Source: Hebobacterum sp964559435
GTDB lineage: Bacteria; Armatimonadota; Hebobacteria; Hebobacterales; Hebobacteraceae
Direction of reading: 5' to 3'
Length of the DNA: 36,083 nt
NCBI GenBank assembly: GCA_964559435.1
Contig: CAZLHI010000033.1
Location: 1-36,083 of the forward strand
Part shown: in pieces, positions 24,465 to 32,900 of the stretch
Position numbering within the stretch: position 1 is the stretch's first letter
Layout: each line of letters opens with the position of its first letter
Translations under genes and position numbers: made by a program
The notes under the pieces: model-generated
What the model was told of the DNA's origin: nothing
What the model saw: only the letters and a program-made list of their open reading frames with translations
The model's database searches: none

Positions 24465-25663
24465 TGCTGGCATCGGAGTACCCGCCCGCCAAGGTCTACG
24501 GTCTGGGCCGGGCCGTTCACGATCTCTCGCGGGCCCTTGCGGCGAGAGGGACAGAGGTGCACGTCCTCAGCAATAGCATCGGAGGGCGGGATCAGGAGGT
24601 GGTGATGGAGGGGGTCGCAGTGCACCGCATCAATTTCCCCAGTCCGCCCGAGCCGCCCGATCCGACGTCGTGCGTGGTGCAGTTCAATGTCTGTTTGATC
24701 GAACGCGCTCACCAGTTGCTGCCGGAGATGGGAGCCATTGACATCGTCCACGCGCACGACTGGCTCGTTGCGCTGGCGGCGGAGTCCATCGCCCGGCGCC
24801 TCCAGCTGCCGCTCGTCACCACCATCCACGATACAGCGATCGGGAAGAACTTCGGCCGCCTCGACCAGCGACAGCAGTATGTGGCCTTGACCGAACGGTG
24901 GCTGGTGGCCACGTCGCAGCGCATTGTTGCGTGCAGCCAGTTCGTCAAAGGCGAACTCATTGAGCACTACGCTGCCGATGAGTCGAGGCTGGAGGTGATC
25001 CCTTGCGGTGTCGATACAGCTCTGTACCAGACACCAGTGAACCTGCCCGCTTTTCGCAGCGTCTTCGCCCGCCCGCAGGAAAAGCTGGTTCTCTATGTGG
25101 GACGCCTCGACCGGGAGAAGGGCGTGGATGTGCTCATCCGGGCCTTTGACAAGTTGACCCCGCGGGAGGCACAGCTGCGACTGGTGCTGGTCGGCGAGGG
25201 GCAGGCGAAGCCAGGACTTCAGGACTTGGCGGGCAGCCTTGGGCTGGCCGACGTGGTCACCTTCCTGGGGTACGTCGCGCTCCCGGCGCTGGGAGCGATA
25301 TATCAGTCAGCCGAGCTGGTGGTAGTCCCCAGTCTGTACGAGCCGTTTGGGCTGGTGGCCCTGGAAGCGATGGCGGCGGCCCGACCGGTGATCGCGTCGG
25401 ACGCTGGCGGACTGGCGGAGATCGTGACCGACGAACAGACGGGTCTGCGCGTTTGGGCCGGCGATGTCGACGCCGTCGCCTCCGCCGTGAGTCGTCTGCT
25501 AGAAGATCGAGAATTCGCCTCTCAGCTCGCACGGCGAGGCCAGGAGTGGGCCTCGACTGGGTTCTCCTGGGACCGGGTGGCCGAGCTGACCCAGGCCTGC
25601 TACAAGACAGTATTGGATACTGCGCGCATTGAGGGGGGAGCGCGCGATGCTGCTGTCACCTGA
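24452..25663 (+). CDS. glycosyltransferase family 4, starch/glycogen-synthase-like
   Basis: 403 aa. It differs from the neighbouring GT4s in the N-terminal half: MRVLMLASEYPPAKVYGLGRAVHDLSRALAARG, then DIVHAHDWLVALAAESIA and LPLVTTIHDT. This is the pattern of glycogen-synthase and PimB-like GT4 enzymes. VLYVGRLDREKGVDVLIRAF and E297-x7-E305 (YEPFGLVALEAMAAARPVIASDAGG) complete the donor site. The ATG at 24452 overlaps the previous gene by 13 nt and matches the family start. An in-frame extension upstream reads through the previous gene in another frame and is rejected. It overlaps the next gene by 17 nt. Confidence 0.87.
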   Translation: MRVLMLASEYPPAKVYGLGRAVHDLSRALAARGTEVHVLSNSIGGRDQEVVMEGVAVHRINFPSPPEPPDPTSCVVQFNVCLIERAHQLLPEMGAIDIVHAHDWLVALAAESIARRLQLPLVTTIHDTAIGKNFGRLDQRQQYVALTERWLVATSQRIVACSQFVKGELIEHYAADESRLEVIPCGVDTALYQTPVNLPAFRSVFARPQEKLVLYVGRLDREKGVDVLIRAFDKLTPREAQLRLVLVGEGQAKPGLQDLAGSLGLADVVTFLGYVALPALGAIYQSAELVVVPSLYEPFGLVALEAMAAARPVIASDAGGLAEIVTDEQTGLRVWAGDVDAVASAVSRLLEDREFASQLARRGQEWASTGFSWDRVAELTQACYKTVLDTARIEGGARDAAVT

Positions 25664-26426
25664 CGCGGACGTTGCCATCGTCATCCCGGTATACAACGCA
25701 CTCCATTACACGGTCCAGTGTCTGGAGAGCGTTCGCGAGCACACGCGCTCCCCCTACGAGATCATCGTGGTCGACAACGGGAGCACTGATGGAACGGCCA
25801 AGCATCTGCAACAGCGCGCGGCCCAGGGCTGGCCGGTGCGCATCATCACAAACGGACAGAACCTCGGTTACACAGTGGCAGCGAACCAGGGCATGAGGGC
25901 CGCGGAGGCGGACTGTGTGGTGCTGCTGAACAACGACACGCTCGTCTCGCCCGGCTGGATCGAAGGGATGCTCTTCGCTCTGAGCCTGGATGAGCGCGTT
26001 GGCATCGTGGGTCCGAAAATACTGCGGCCGGATGGAAGCCGAATCATGGCGACCGGCGGCCTGACGTTCGCCCGATCCGGGTGCTACCTGCCGATTGGGC
26101 GAGATGCGGGCCGCCATGATCCGCGCTTCTGCGCCCCCGAGGACCGGCAGTACGTCGAAGGATCGTGCATGCTCATCACACGAGACGTGATCGACGCAAT
26201 CGGCCTGCTGGACGAAGTCTACTCCCCCGGGTACTACGAGGACGCCGACTACTGCTTCCGCGCCCGGCAAGCCGGCTTCCGCATCGTCTACTCGCCGTTC
26301 TCCGAGATCCGCCATTACGCCGGCGTCACTGCTGGCCTGCCGGAGGCAAGGGCGCTGCTGCAGTCGCGGGGCGGACAAGAGGCCACCTTCCGCCGCCGGT
26401 GGTCTCGATTCTTCGAGGCGCGATGA
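25647..26426 (+). CDS. glycosyltransferase family 2 (rhamnosyltransferase-like)
   Basis: 259 aa. Motifs: VAIVIPVYNALHYTVQCLESV, IIVVDNGSTDGT (D43), NLGYTVAANQGMRAAEADCVVLLNNDT with D97 as the metal-binding residue of the NND(T/V) variant, and YYEDADYCFRARQAGF with the ED catalytic-base region. This set is typical of GT2 rhamnosyl- and galactosyl-transferases of surface polysaccharide loci. It is clearly paralogous to the first GT2 domain of the 1318-aa protein at 29995. ATG at 25647 with GGGGGGAGCG upstream is preferred to a TTG at 25629. It overlaps the previous gene by 17 nt; the next gene starts 9 nt later. Confidence 0.88.
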   Translation: MLLSPDADVAIVIPVYNALHYTVQCLESVREHTRSPYEIIVVDNGSTDGTAKHLQQRAAQGWPVRIITNGQNLGYTVAANQGMRAAEADCVVLLNNDTLVSPGWIEGMLFALSLDERVGIVGPKILRPDGSRIMATGGLTFARSGCYLPIGRDAGRHDPRFCAPEDRQYVEGSCMLITRDVIDAIGLLDEVYSPGYYEDADYCFRARQAGFRIVYSPFSEIRHYAGVTAGLPEARALLQSRGGQEATFRRRWSRFFEAR

Positions 26427-26435
26427 GGGGGCGGG

Positions 26436-27557
26436 ATGCTCGTTGCCATCGACGCAAGGCTGGTGAGTGCGCAGGACATGGGTAGCAGCGTCTACTGTCG
26501 CTCGTTGCTTCGCGCTTTGCCCGCATGTTCCGGCGGGCACGAGTACCGGCTGATCTGTGGACCGTCCGCAGGGGCGAAGGTGCCGCTTGGCCCCGGCCTC
26601 CGTTGGGTGGAGACGCCGGGGGCCCGGCTGATGGACGAGGCCTGGGAGCAACTGTCATTGCCTGAACTGCTCCAGGAGTTGAAGCCTGACGTGTACTTCT
26701 CCCTGAGCAGCGTGCTGCCGGCGGTGAAGACCTGTCCGCAAGCCACCATCATCCACGACGTCGCCATCGAGGACGAGCCGGGCTTCTATGAGACCGGGCT
26801 GTTCCGCTACCTGGGCAAATGGCTGCGGGCGGCCGCCGCCCAGGCCGATCTCATCCTCACCGTGTCCCACCACGCGAAGGGTAGCATTCAGCGCGCGTAC
26901 GGAGTGCCGCCAGAGCGAGTGGTGGTCGCGTGCCCGGCGGCCGATGAGATCTTCTGGCCGATCCCAGAAAATGAGGAGCGTGATGACGTGCTCGGCGCCT
27001 ACGGCGTCGAGGGTCTCTACCTAATCACCGTGGCGTCGCTGGCGCCGAACAAGAACGTTGGCGCGGTGCTAGAGGCCTATCACCTGGCCGGAGCGCGTGC
27101 CGGTACCGGGCATGCCCTCGTGCTGGCTGGGGGTCCCGGCAGTGCCGAGCCCGGCCTTCGCAGACAGATCAGCCAGCTTGGGCTGGGCGACGACATCGTT
27201 CTCACCGGACATGTCCCAAGAGATCACCTGCCAAGTCTCTACAGCGCCGCCACGTGCTTCCTCTGGCCCTCGCTGTACGAGGGGTTCGGCCTGCCCGCGC
27301 TGGAGGCGATGGCTTGCGGGACACCCGTGGTCTCCTCCAACCGGACCGCGATGCCAGAGGTGCTGGCCGGGGCCGCGATCCTCGTCGATCCCTGCCAGCC
27401 GCATGCGATCGCCAGCGCGCTAAAGCTGGTATTGAGCAACGAGCAGCTGCGTCAGCGGCTTCGGCAGGCGGGCCTGAGAAGGGCGGCCCAGTTCTCCTGG
27501 CAGCAGACCGCGCGGCAAACGGTGCAGTGCCTGGAGCGAATAGCGGAAGGTGGCTAG
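26436..27557 (+). CDS. glycosyltransferase family 4 (GT-B)
   Basis: 373 aa. MLVAIDARLVSAQDMGSSVYCRSLLRAL at the start, QATIIHDVA, ADLILTVSHHAKGSIQRAYGVPPERV, YLITVASLAPNKNVGAVLEAY and E282-x7-E290 (YEGFGLPALEAMACGTPVVSSN) define a GT4 enzyme. The glycine-rich loop near residue 15 reads DMGSSVY, unlike the GGIGTY of the gene at 23322, so acceptor or donor may differ. GAGGGGGCGGG is the ribosome binding region. It ends 4 nt before the next gene. Confidence 0.88.
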   Translation: MLVAIDARLVSAQDMGSSVYCRSLLRALPACSGGHEYRLICGPSAGAKVPLGPGLRWVETPGARLMDEAWEQLSLPELLQELKPDVYFSLSSVLPAVKTCPQATIIHDVAIEDEPGFYETGLFRYLGKWLRAAAAQADLILTVSHHAKGSIQRAYGVPPERVVVACPAADEIFWPIPENEERDDVLGAYGVEGLYLITVASLAPNKNVGAVLEAYHLAGARAGTGHALVLAGGPGSAEPGLRRQISQLGLGDDIVLTGHVPRDHLPSLYSAATCFLWPSLYEGFGLPALEAMACGTPVVSSNRTAMPEVLAGAAILVDPCQPHAIASALKLVLSNEQLRQRLRQAGLRRAAQFSWQQTARQTVQCLERIAEGG

Positions 27558-27561
27558 CTCA

Positions 27562-29490
27562 ATGGAGCAGACGAGTTGTTCTGTGGTCGTGCCAGTGGAG
27601 GGCGACCTCGACGCAGTCGAGGAGACGCTGCGCTCCCTGTTCGATCAGACGGCGCAGCCACAGGAAATCTTGGTAGCCGCGTCAGGACTGGATCAGGAGC
27701 AAGTGGAGGAGTTGCTTGCGCTGCAGCGCGAGCACCCCGTACTCGCAGTTGTGAGACAGCAGCGCCCCGGTCTGATCAGAGCCGTGAACGCTGGGCTTGC
27801 GCTCACCCGCGGGGCCTGCGTCACCTGGCTCCTGCCGGGCTGCCGCCTCGACTCAGGGGCTTTGGGCAGGCTGTCAGAGGCGCTGGAGAAGCAACCACAC
27901 ATCGGCGCGGTGTTTGCGAGATGTACGCACTGTCAGCCGCCCGTCAAGCCACCTGACGAACCTGAAAAGGGCTGGACCGAACGCCTGCTGGAGGGCAATC
28001 CCGTGGGCTGCGCGTTTCTCATGCGCGCAGAATGCTCTAAGGCCCTGGGCGCGCTCAGAGACGACATCTCTGGATTCGAGGCCTGGGACTGGTGGCTGCG
28101 TGTCAGCGAGGACTCTGGGATCGCCGAGTTGCCCGAATCACTTTGTGTCTGCGGGCCCGACTGCCCCGTGTCGTGTGAGCTGGACGTCGAATCGGCTGCC
28201 GCCCGCGCGCTCGTTGCCGCGCACCGACGGCGTAGGGAAACAAACGGTGGCAGGCCTCCGACTGAGGAGGTGGAGGCGCCTGAGCCGCCTTCGGTCAGCA
28301 CCGGGCGGCCCGGCCCTAAGGTGCTGCTGTTGGCGCCGGAACTGCCTCCGGCCGTCGGCTTCGCGGTAGGGCATCATCTGCTGGGCCTCTCTCGCGCCCT
28401 GGCCGAGAAGGGCTGCCAAGTGCACCTGCTCTCCCCCGATGGAAGGCCGACGGCGCTGCGCGGAGTTGAGCCCATATCGGTACACTCGCCCCCGCAGCGG
28501 CCCTCTTTCCGCGGGCCGAACCTGGTCGCCGACGTGCTGCAGGAGCAGTCGCTTCTGCTGTCAGCGGCGCTGGAGGCGCACGACGCGTTCGGTCCATTCG
28601 ATCTGGTCCATGCTCACGGTTGGACCGGGGCTTCGCTGGCCCACTCGCTGCAGGAGGCGCTCGGTGCGCCGCTCGTGTTCACGCTGCATCGGCTCGAAGG
28701 TCTGGAGGCGGAAAGCCAGGCAGACCGGCTCTATGGACGCGAGGTGACCGCCTGGATCTGCGAGGAGGCCCAGCGAGTGATCTGTCTCTCCCGGTTCGCG
28801 GCCGACTATGCCAGACGACGCTATGCCGTGCCCCCAGAGAAGATCGCAATAATCCCGCCGCCAGTGGATGCCCGCGACTGGGAGACCGACGCCGACCTGG
28901 CCGCCTTCCGAGAGCTAGCCGGCCCGCCGGAGAGCAGGGTTGTGACCTTCGCCGGCCGGCTGGCCGAACACAAGGGCCCCCAGGTCCTGGTGGAGGCGCT
29001 GCCGTCCGTCCTCGCCGTCCTGCCCGAAGCGCGCGTCGTGGTGGCTGGCGAGGGCCCAATGGAGCCGCATCTTCGGCGACGGGTGGGGGAGCTTGGGCTG
29101 GACCAAGCGGTGAGTTTCACCGGATACCTGAAAGGGAAAGTGCTGGCAACACTTCTGTGGGCGAGCGATCTCTACGTAATGCCGAGTCTGACAGAAGCGT
29201 CCGGGCAAGGCGTGGTGGAGGCCATGGTGTGCGGCGTGCCGGTCGTTGCTTCAGCCGTGGGTGGCACACTTGAGCTCATTGCACATGAGGAAAACGGCCT
29301 GCTCGTGCCACCTGGCGACGCGAAGGCGCTAGCGATGGCAGTGGTGCGGGCGCTGTACGACAGGGACCTCGCACAGAGAATCGGCGAGGAAGGACAGGCG
29401 CGAGTGCTGGCGAGCAACCTCTGGCGAGACGTGGCGGCAGACATTCTTCACGTCTACACCCAGGCGCAGCCGGAGTTCGCTCGCCTCTAG
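27562..29490 (+). CDS. fusion of a degenerate GT2 domain and a GT4 glycosyltransferase
   Basis: 642 aa. Residues 1-220 have the GT2 layout (CSVVVPVEGDLDAVEETLRSLFDQ, then LIRAVNAGLALTRGACVTWLL), but the nucleotide-binding aspartates are gone. The usual VDDGS is VAASG and the DxD position reads LPGCRLD. A Pro/Glu-rich linker (about 225-250) follows. Residues 255-640 form a complete GT4: VLLLAPELPPAVGFAVGHHLLGLSRAL, LVHAHGWTGASLAHSL, FAGRLAEHKGPQVLVEAL and E545-x7-E553 (TEASGQGVVEAMVCGVPVVAS). The GT2 half is therefore probably a non-catalytic binding module. The ATG at 27562 is 4 nt after the previous stop; a GTG at 27550 would add four residues and is also possible. Confidence 0.85.
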   Translation: MEQTSCSVVVPVEGDLDAVEETLRSLFDQTAQPQEILVAASGLDQEQVEELLALQREHPVLAVVRQQRPGLIRAVNAGLALTRGACVTWLLPGCRLDSGALGRLSEALEKQPHIGAVFARCTHCQPPVKPPDEPEKGWTERLLEGNPVGCAFLMRAECSKALGALRDDISGFEAWDWWLRVSEDSGIAELPESLCVCGPDCPVSCELDVESAAARALVAAHRRRRETNGGRPPTEEVEAPEPPSVSTGRPGPKVLLLAPELPPAVGFAVGHHLLGLSRALAEKGCQVHLLSPDGRPTALRGVEPISVHSPPQRPSFRGPNLVADVLQEQSLLLSAALEAHDAFGPFDLVHAHGWTGASLAHSLQEALGAPLVFTLHRLEGLEAESQADRLYGREVTAWICEEAQRVICLSRFAADYARRRYAVPPEKIAIIPPPVDARDWETDADLAAFRELAGPPESRVVTFAGRLAEHKGPQVLVEALPSVLAVLPEARVVVAGEGPMEPHLRRRVGELGLDQAVSFTGYLKGKVLATLLWASDLYVMPSLTEASGQGVVEAMVCGVPVVASAVGGTLELIAHEENGLLVPPGDAKALAMAVVRALYDRDLAQRIGEEGQARVLASNLWRDVAADILHVYTQAQPEFARL

Positions 29491-29513
29491 TCCGGCTGCC
29501 ACTGGAGTCAGGA

Positions 29514-29918
29514 ATGTACAGCGACACCATCATCGACCACTTCCGGAGCCCCCGCAATGTCGGGCCTCTGGAGCGTCCCGACGCCATGGGGGTGGCGGGA
29601 ACGCCCGGAGAAGGCAACTTCATGGTGATCGAGCTGCGGCTTTGTGGCGGCATCATCGACGCCGCCCGGTTCCAGACCTATGGGTGCCCGGGAGCCGTCG
29701 CCTCGGGTAGCTGTCTGGCGGAATGGGTGTCGGGGATGCCTGTATCTGAGGCCGCCGGCATCACGGCCGAGCAGCTGGACAGCAGGCTCGACGGGCTGCC
29801 ACTGGGCAAGGGGTACTGCGCTGCTCTCGCGGTCGCGGCCCTGCAGGAGGCACTGAGTGAGGCGGCCGGTACGGGGCAAGCCGAGCGCGACACGCGCGGA
29901 ACGGAGGCCGAAGAGTAG
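29514..29918 (+). CDS. IscU/NifU-N-like iron-sulfur scaffold protein lacking the first ligand Cys
   Basis: 134 aa. The IscU fold is evident: MYSDTIIDHFRSPRNVGPLE, ARFQTYGCPGAVASGSCLAEWVSG and the late GKGYCAALAVAALQEAL. Two of the three cluster Cys are kept (C58, C102). The first Cys and the nearby Asp of IscU (CGD, E. coli C37/D39) are E33 and N35 here (GTPGEGNF). From memory, a branch of IscU-like proteins has GTPG-x-G at this place, so this may be a known variant rather than damage. Whether it can hold a [2Fe-2S] cluster is uncertain. It sits between glycosyltransferase genes 23 nt after the GT2/GT4 fusion, with no desulfurase or chaperone nearby. The C-terminal 20 residues are acidic and unrelated to IscU. 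Confidence 0.85.
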   Translation: MYSDTIIDHFRSPRNVGPLERPDAMGVAGTPGEGNFMVIELRLCGGIIDAARFQTYGCPGAVASGSCLAEWVSGMPVSEAAGITAEQLDSRLDGLPLGKGYCAALAVAALQEALSEAAGTGQAERDTRGTEAEE

Positions 29919-29943
29919 ACCGGCGGGTGATTGCCGGCCGGTC
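29918..29943 (+). terminator. intra-locus hairpin before the 1318-aa gene
   Basis: GACCGGC (29918-29924) and GCCGGTC (29937-29943) pair perfectly around a 12-nt loop. The hairpin begins at the last base of the scaffold gene stop and lies in the only sizeable gap (76 nt) of the glycosyltransferase locus. No U-tract. It may attenuate or stabilise the transcript. Confidence 0.4.
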
Positions 29944-29994
29944 TGTGATCGGCTCGGGAAGAGGAGCCCGGCCGCGCGCAAATGGACCAGGAGC

Positions 29995-32900
29995 ATGACG
30001 AGTCCGCGCATCGCCATCATCTACGATGATAGGCTTCGGCCGGACACGACCGGCGGTTATTGCCTTCGCGCCTTGCGGTGTTTGGCGCAGGCGACCCACT
30101 ACCGACCTGAGCAGACCGATGCCATCGAGTCTGGGTTTGACTTGTACGTGCGAGTGGATGATGATCTGGACTTTCGCCCCCTCCCCAGTTTCCACCCGGC
30201 CTTCTTCTGGGCGATCGACACGCACCGGAACTTGGCCGCCCTCCTGCGCCAGGCCGGCGACTACGATCTGGTCTTTGCCGCACAGAAGGAGGGGGCGGAG
30301 CGGCTGCGGGCCGAGGCCGTGGCGGAGTGCGAGTGGCTCCCGTTGGCCTGTGATCCGGAGGTTCATCGGCGCCTAGAGGTGGAGCACGAGTACGATGTGG
30401 GGTTCGTAGGGCACGTGTTCCCGGGACCCCGTCAGGAGTTTCTCGATAAAGTGCTGCACCATTTCCCCCGCTCGTTTATCGGCCAGGCACCACACACCGA
30501 GATGGGCGAGATCTACAGCCGCTCGCGTATCGTCATCAACCACTGCTCGGACAACGACCTCAACATGCGGGTGTTCGAGGCGCTGGCGTGCGGTGCGCTG
30601 CTCATCACCAACCGGCTCAAGGACAACGGCCAAGAGGACCTGTTCCAGGACAGGGTGCACCTGGTCGAGTACGAGACCCCAGAGGAAGCACTGGGCCTCA
30701 TTGAGCACTACCTATCTCACGAGGACGAGCGCCGGGATATCGCGGAGGCGGGGCACAAGGAGGCGTCGTCCCACCATACCTATCGGCATCGCATGGAGCG
30801 GATGCTGGAGCGCCTTGCAGCCCGTGATTGGCAACCGTCCAGGTGCGCCACCCCGACTTCGTCTAGGCCCGCCAGCGCGGCTTTGTCAGGCCGCGCGCCG
30901 TGGTACTACCGATGGCCGCGGCCGGAGGTGATGGAGCTAATACCGTCCCGGGCGAAGCGGGTGCTCGATGTGGGGTGCGCGGCTGGGATGCTTGGGCAGG
31001 AGCTGAAGCGCCATCGGCAATGTGAGGTCGTGGGAATCGAGATAGATGGGGCCGCCGCCAGAGAGGCCCGCACCAGGCTGGACCAGGTGATCGAGGGCGA
31101 CGTAGAGACGATTGAGCCAGCGTCCCTGGGTCGCTTCGATGCGGTGGTCTGCGCGGACGTGTTGGAACACCTGCGCGACCCAGCGGCGGTGCTGGGGAAG
31201 CTGCGCGGCCTACTGGCGCCTAATGGCATGCTGATAGTGAGTCTGCCCAACGCTCGCCACATGGACGTCGTGCACCAACTCATCGAGGGGAACTGGACCT
31301 ACCAGCCGGAGGGCGTGTTGGACCGGGACCACCTGCGGTTTTTCACGCGGCGCAGCGCCGAGCAACTGCTGGAGGATGCCGGATTCGAGGTGACTGAGGT
31401 GCGGCCCGTGAAGGCGGCCGGCCACGCGGGCTGGGAGCGGGCGGGGCGGCCCGGTGAAATCGCGGCCGGACGACTGGGGATATCCGGCCTCCCCGCGGCC
31501 GAGGCGGAGGAGTTCTTCGTCGGTCAGTGGTTGATCACAGCACGTCCGGCCGCGCGGATCGACTGGGGCACAACGTCGGTCATCATCCTCACCTGGAACC
31601 AGTTCGAGTGCACTCGGCTCTGTCTCGACAGCGTCCGCAGACACACGCGCCTGCCCCATGAGCTAGTGATCGTTGACAACGGATCGACCGATGGGACGCA
31701 GGAGTGGCTGCGGGCCTTTCCCGACATCAAGCTGATCGCCAACCGCGAGAACGTGGGGTTCCCGAAGGGCGCGAATCAGGGGATCCGGGCGGCGACGGGA
31801 GAGAACATCCTGCTGCTGAACAACGATACGGTGGTCACGCCCGGCTGGCTTCGCAGGCTGCTGGAGCGCCTGTATTCCGCCCCGGAGGTGGGGATGGTGG
31901 GCCCCTTGACGAACTACGCGGCCGGCGCTCAGCAGATCACCGCGGGCTATGGGAATCTGGTCGAACTCGATGGGTTCGCCTGGGAGCTGGGCCGGGAGCA
32001 CCGCGGGCAATCTGCGGACACCTCCTTCTTGGTCGGCTTCTGTCTGCTCACACGTCGGGAGGTGCTGGACAAGATCGGCTTGCTAGACGAACGTTTCGGC
32101 CTGGGAATGTTCGAGGACACCGATCTCTCCCGCCGGGCACGAGAGGCCGGCTACCGTCTGGTGATCTGCCGGGACGCTTACATCCACCACTTCGGCAGCC
32201 GCACCCTGATCGGCAATCAGGTCCCGGCGGAGAAGCTGCTCCAAGAGAACCTGCGCCGGTTCGAGCGGAAGTGGTCGCTCGACCGGCAGGGAGAAGAGCC
32301 GGAGGAGGCCGGGGCCCGCAGCACAGACCGACGACCACCCGACCTGAGCGGCAAGGCGAGGCCCGCGCGGCGCTGGCATGTCGGCCGCCACGCCTCCGGC
32401 GGCCTGTTGCTCGAGCCGGCGCGCCAGACCATCTCGCTGTGCATGATCGTGCGGGATGAGGAAGCGCACATCGCCGACTGCCTGAAGAGCGTGCGTCCCT
32501 ACGTGGATGAGATGATCGTGGTCGATACCGGGTCCCGCGATCGGACCGCGGCCATCGCCCGGTCGCTCGGGGCAAAGGTGGTTGAAGCCCCCTGGCAGGA
32601 CAGCTTCTCGGCCGCCCGCAACATCTCGCTCGAACACGCCACCGGCGATTGGGTCGTCTGGATGGATGCCGACGATGTTCTTCCACCGGAGAGCGGCGAG
32701 GCCCTTCGCCGGTGCATTGAGGACGCTAGCGAGGAGGTGTTGGGCTTCGTCGCGCAGGTTCACTGCCCGGCCGGTCCTGGTGAGTATGGAGAGACGGTGG
32801 TGGACCACGTGAAGCTGTTCCGCCGCCGGCCCGATCTGCGATTCGAGCTCCGCATTCACGAACAGATCCTGCCTTCCATCCGGCGGGCAGGAGGCGAGAT

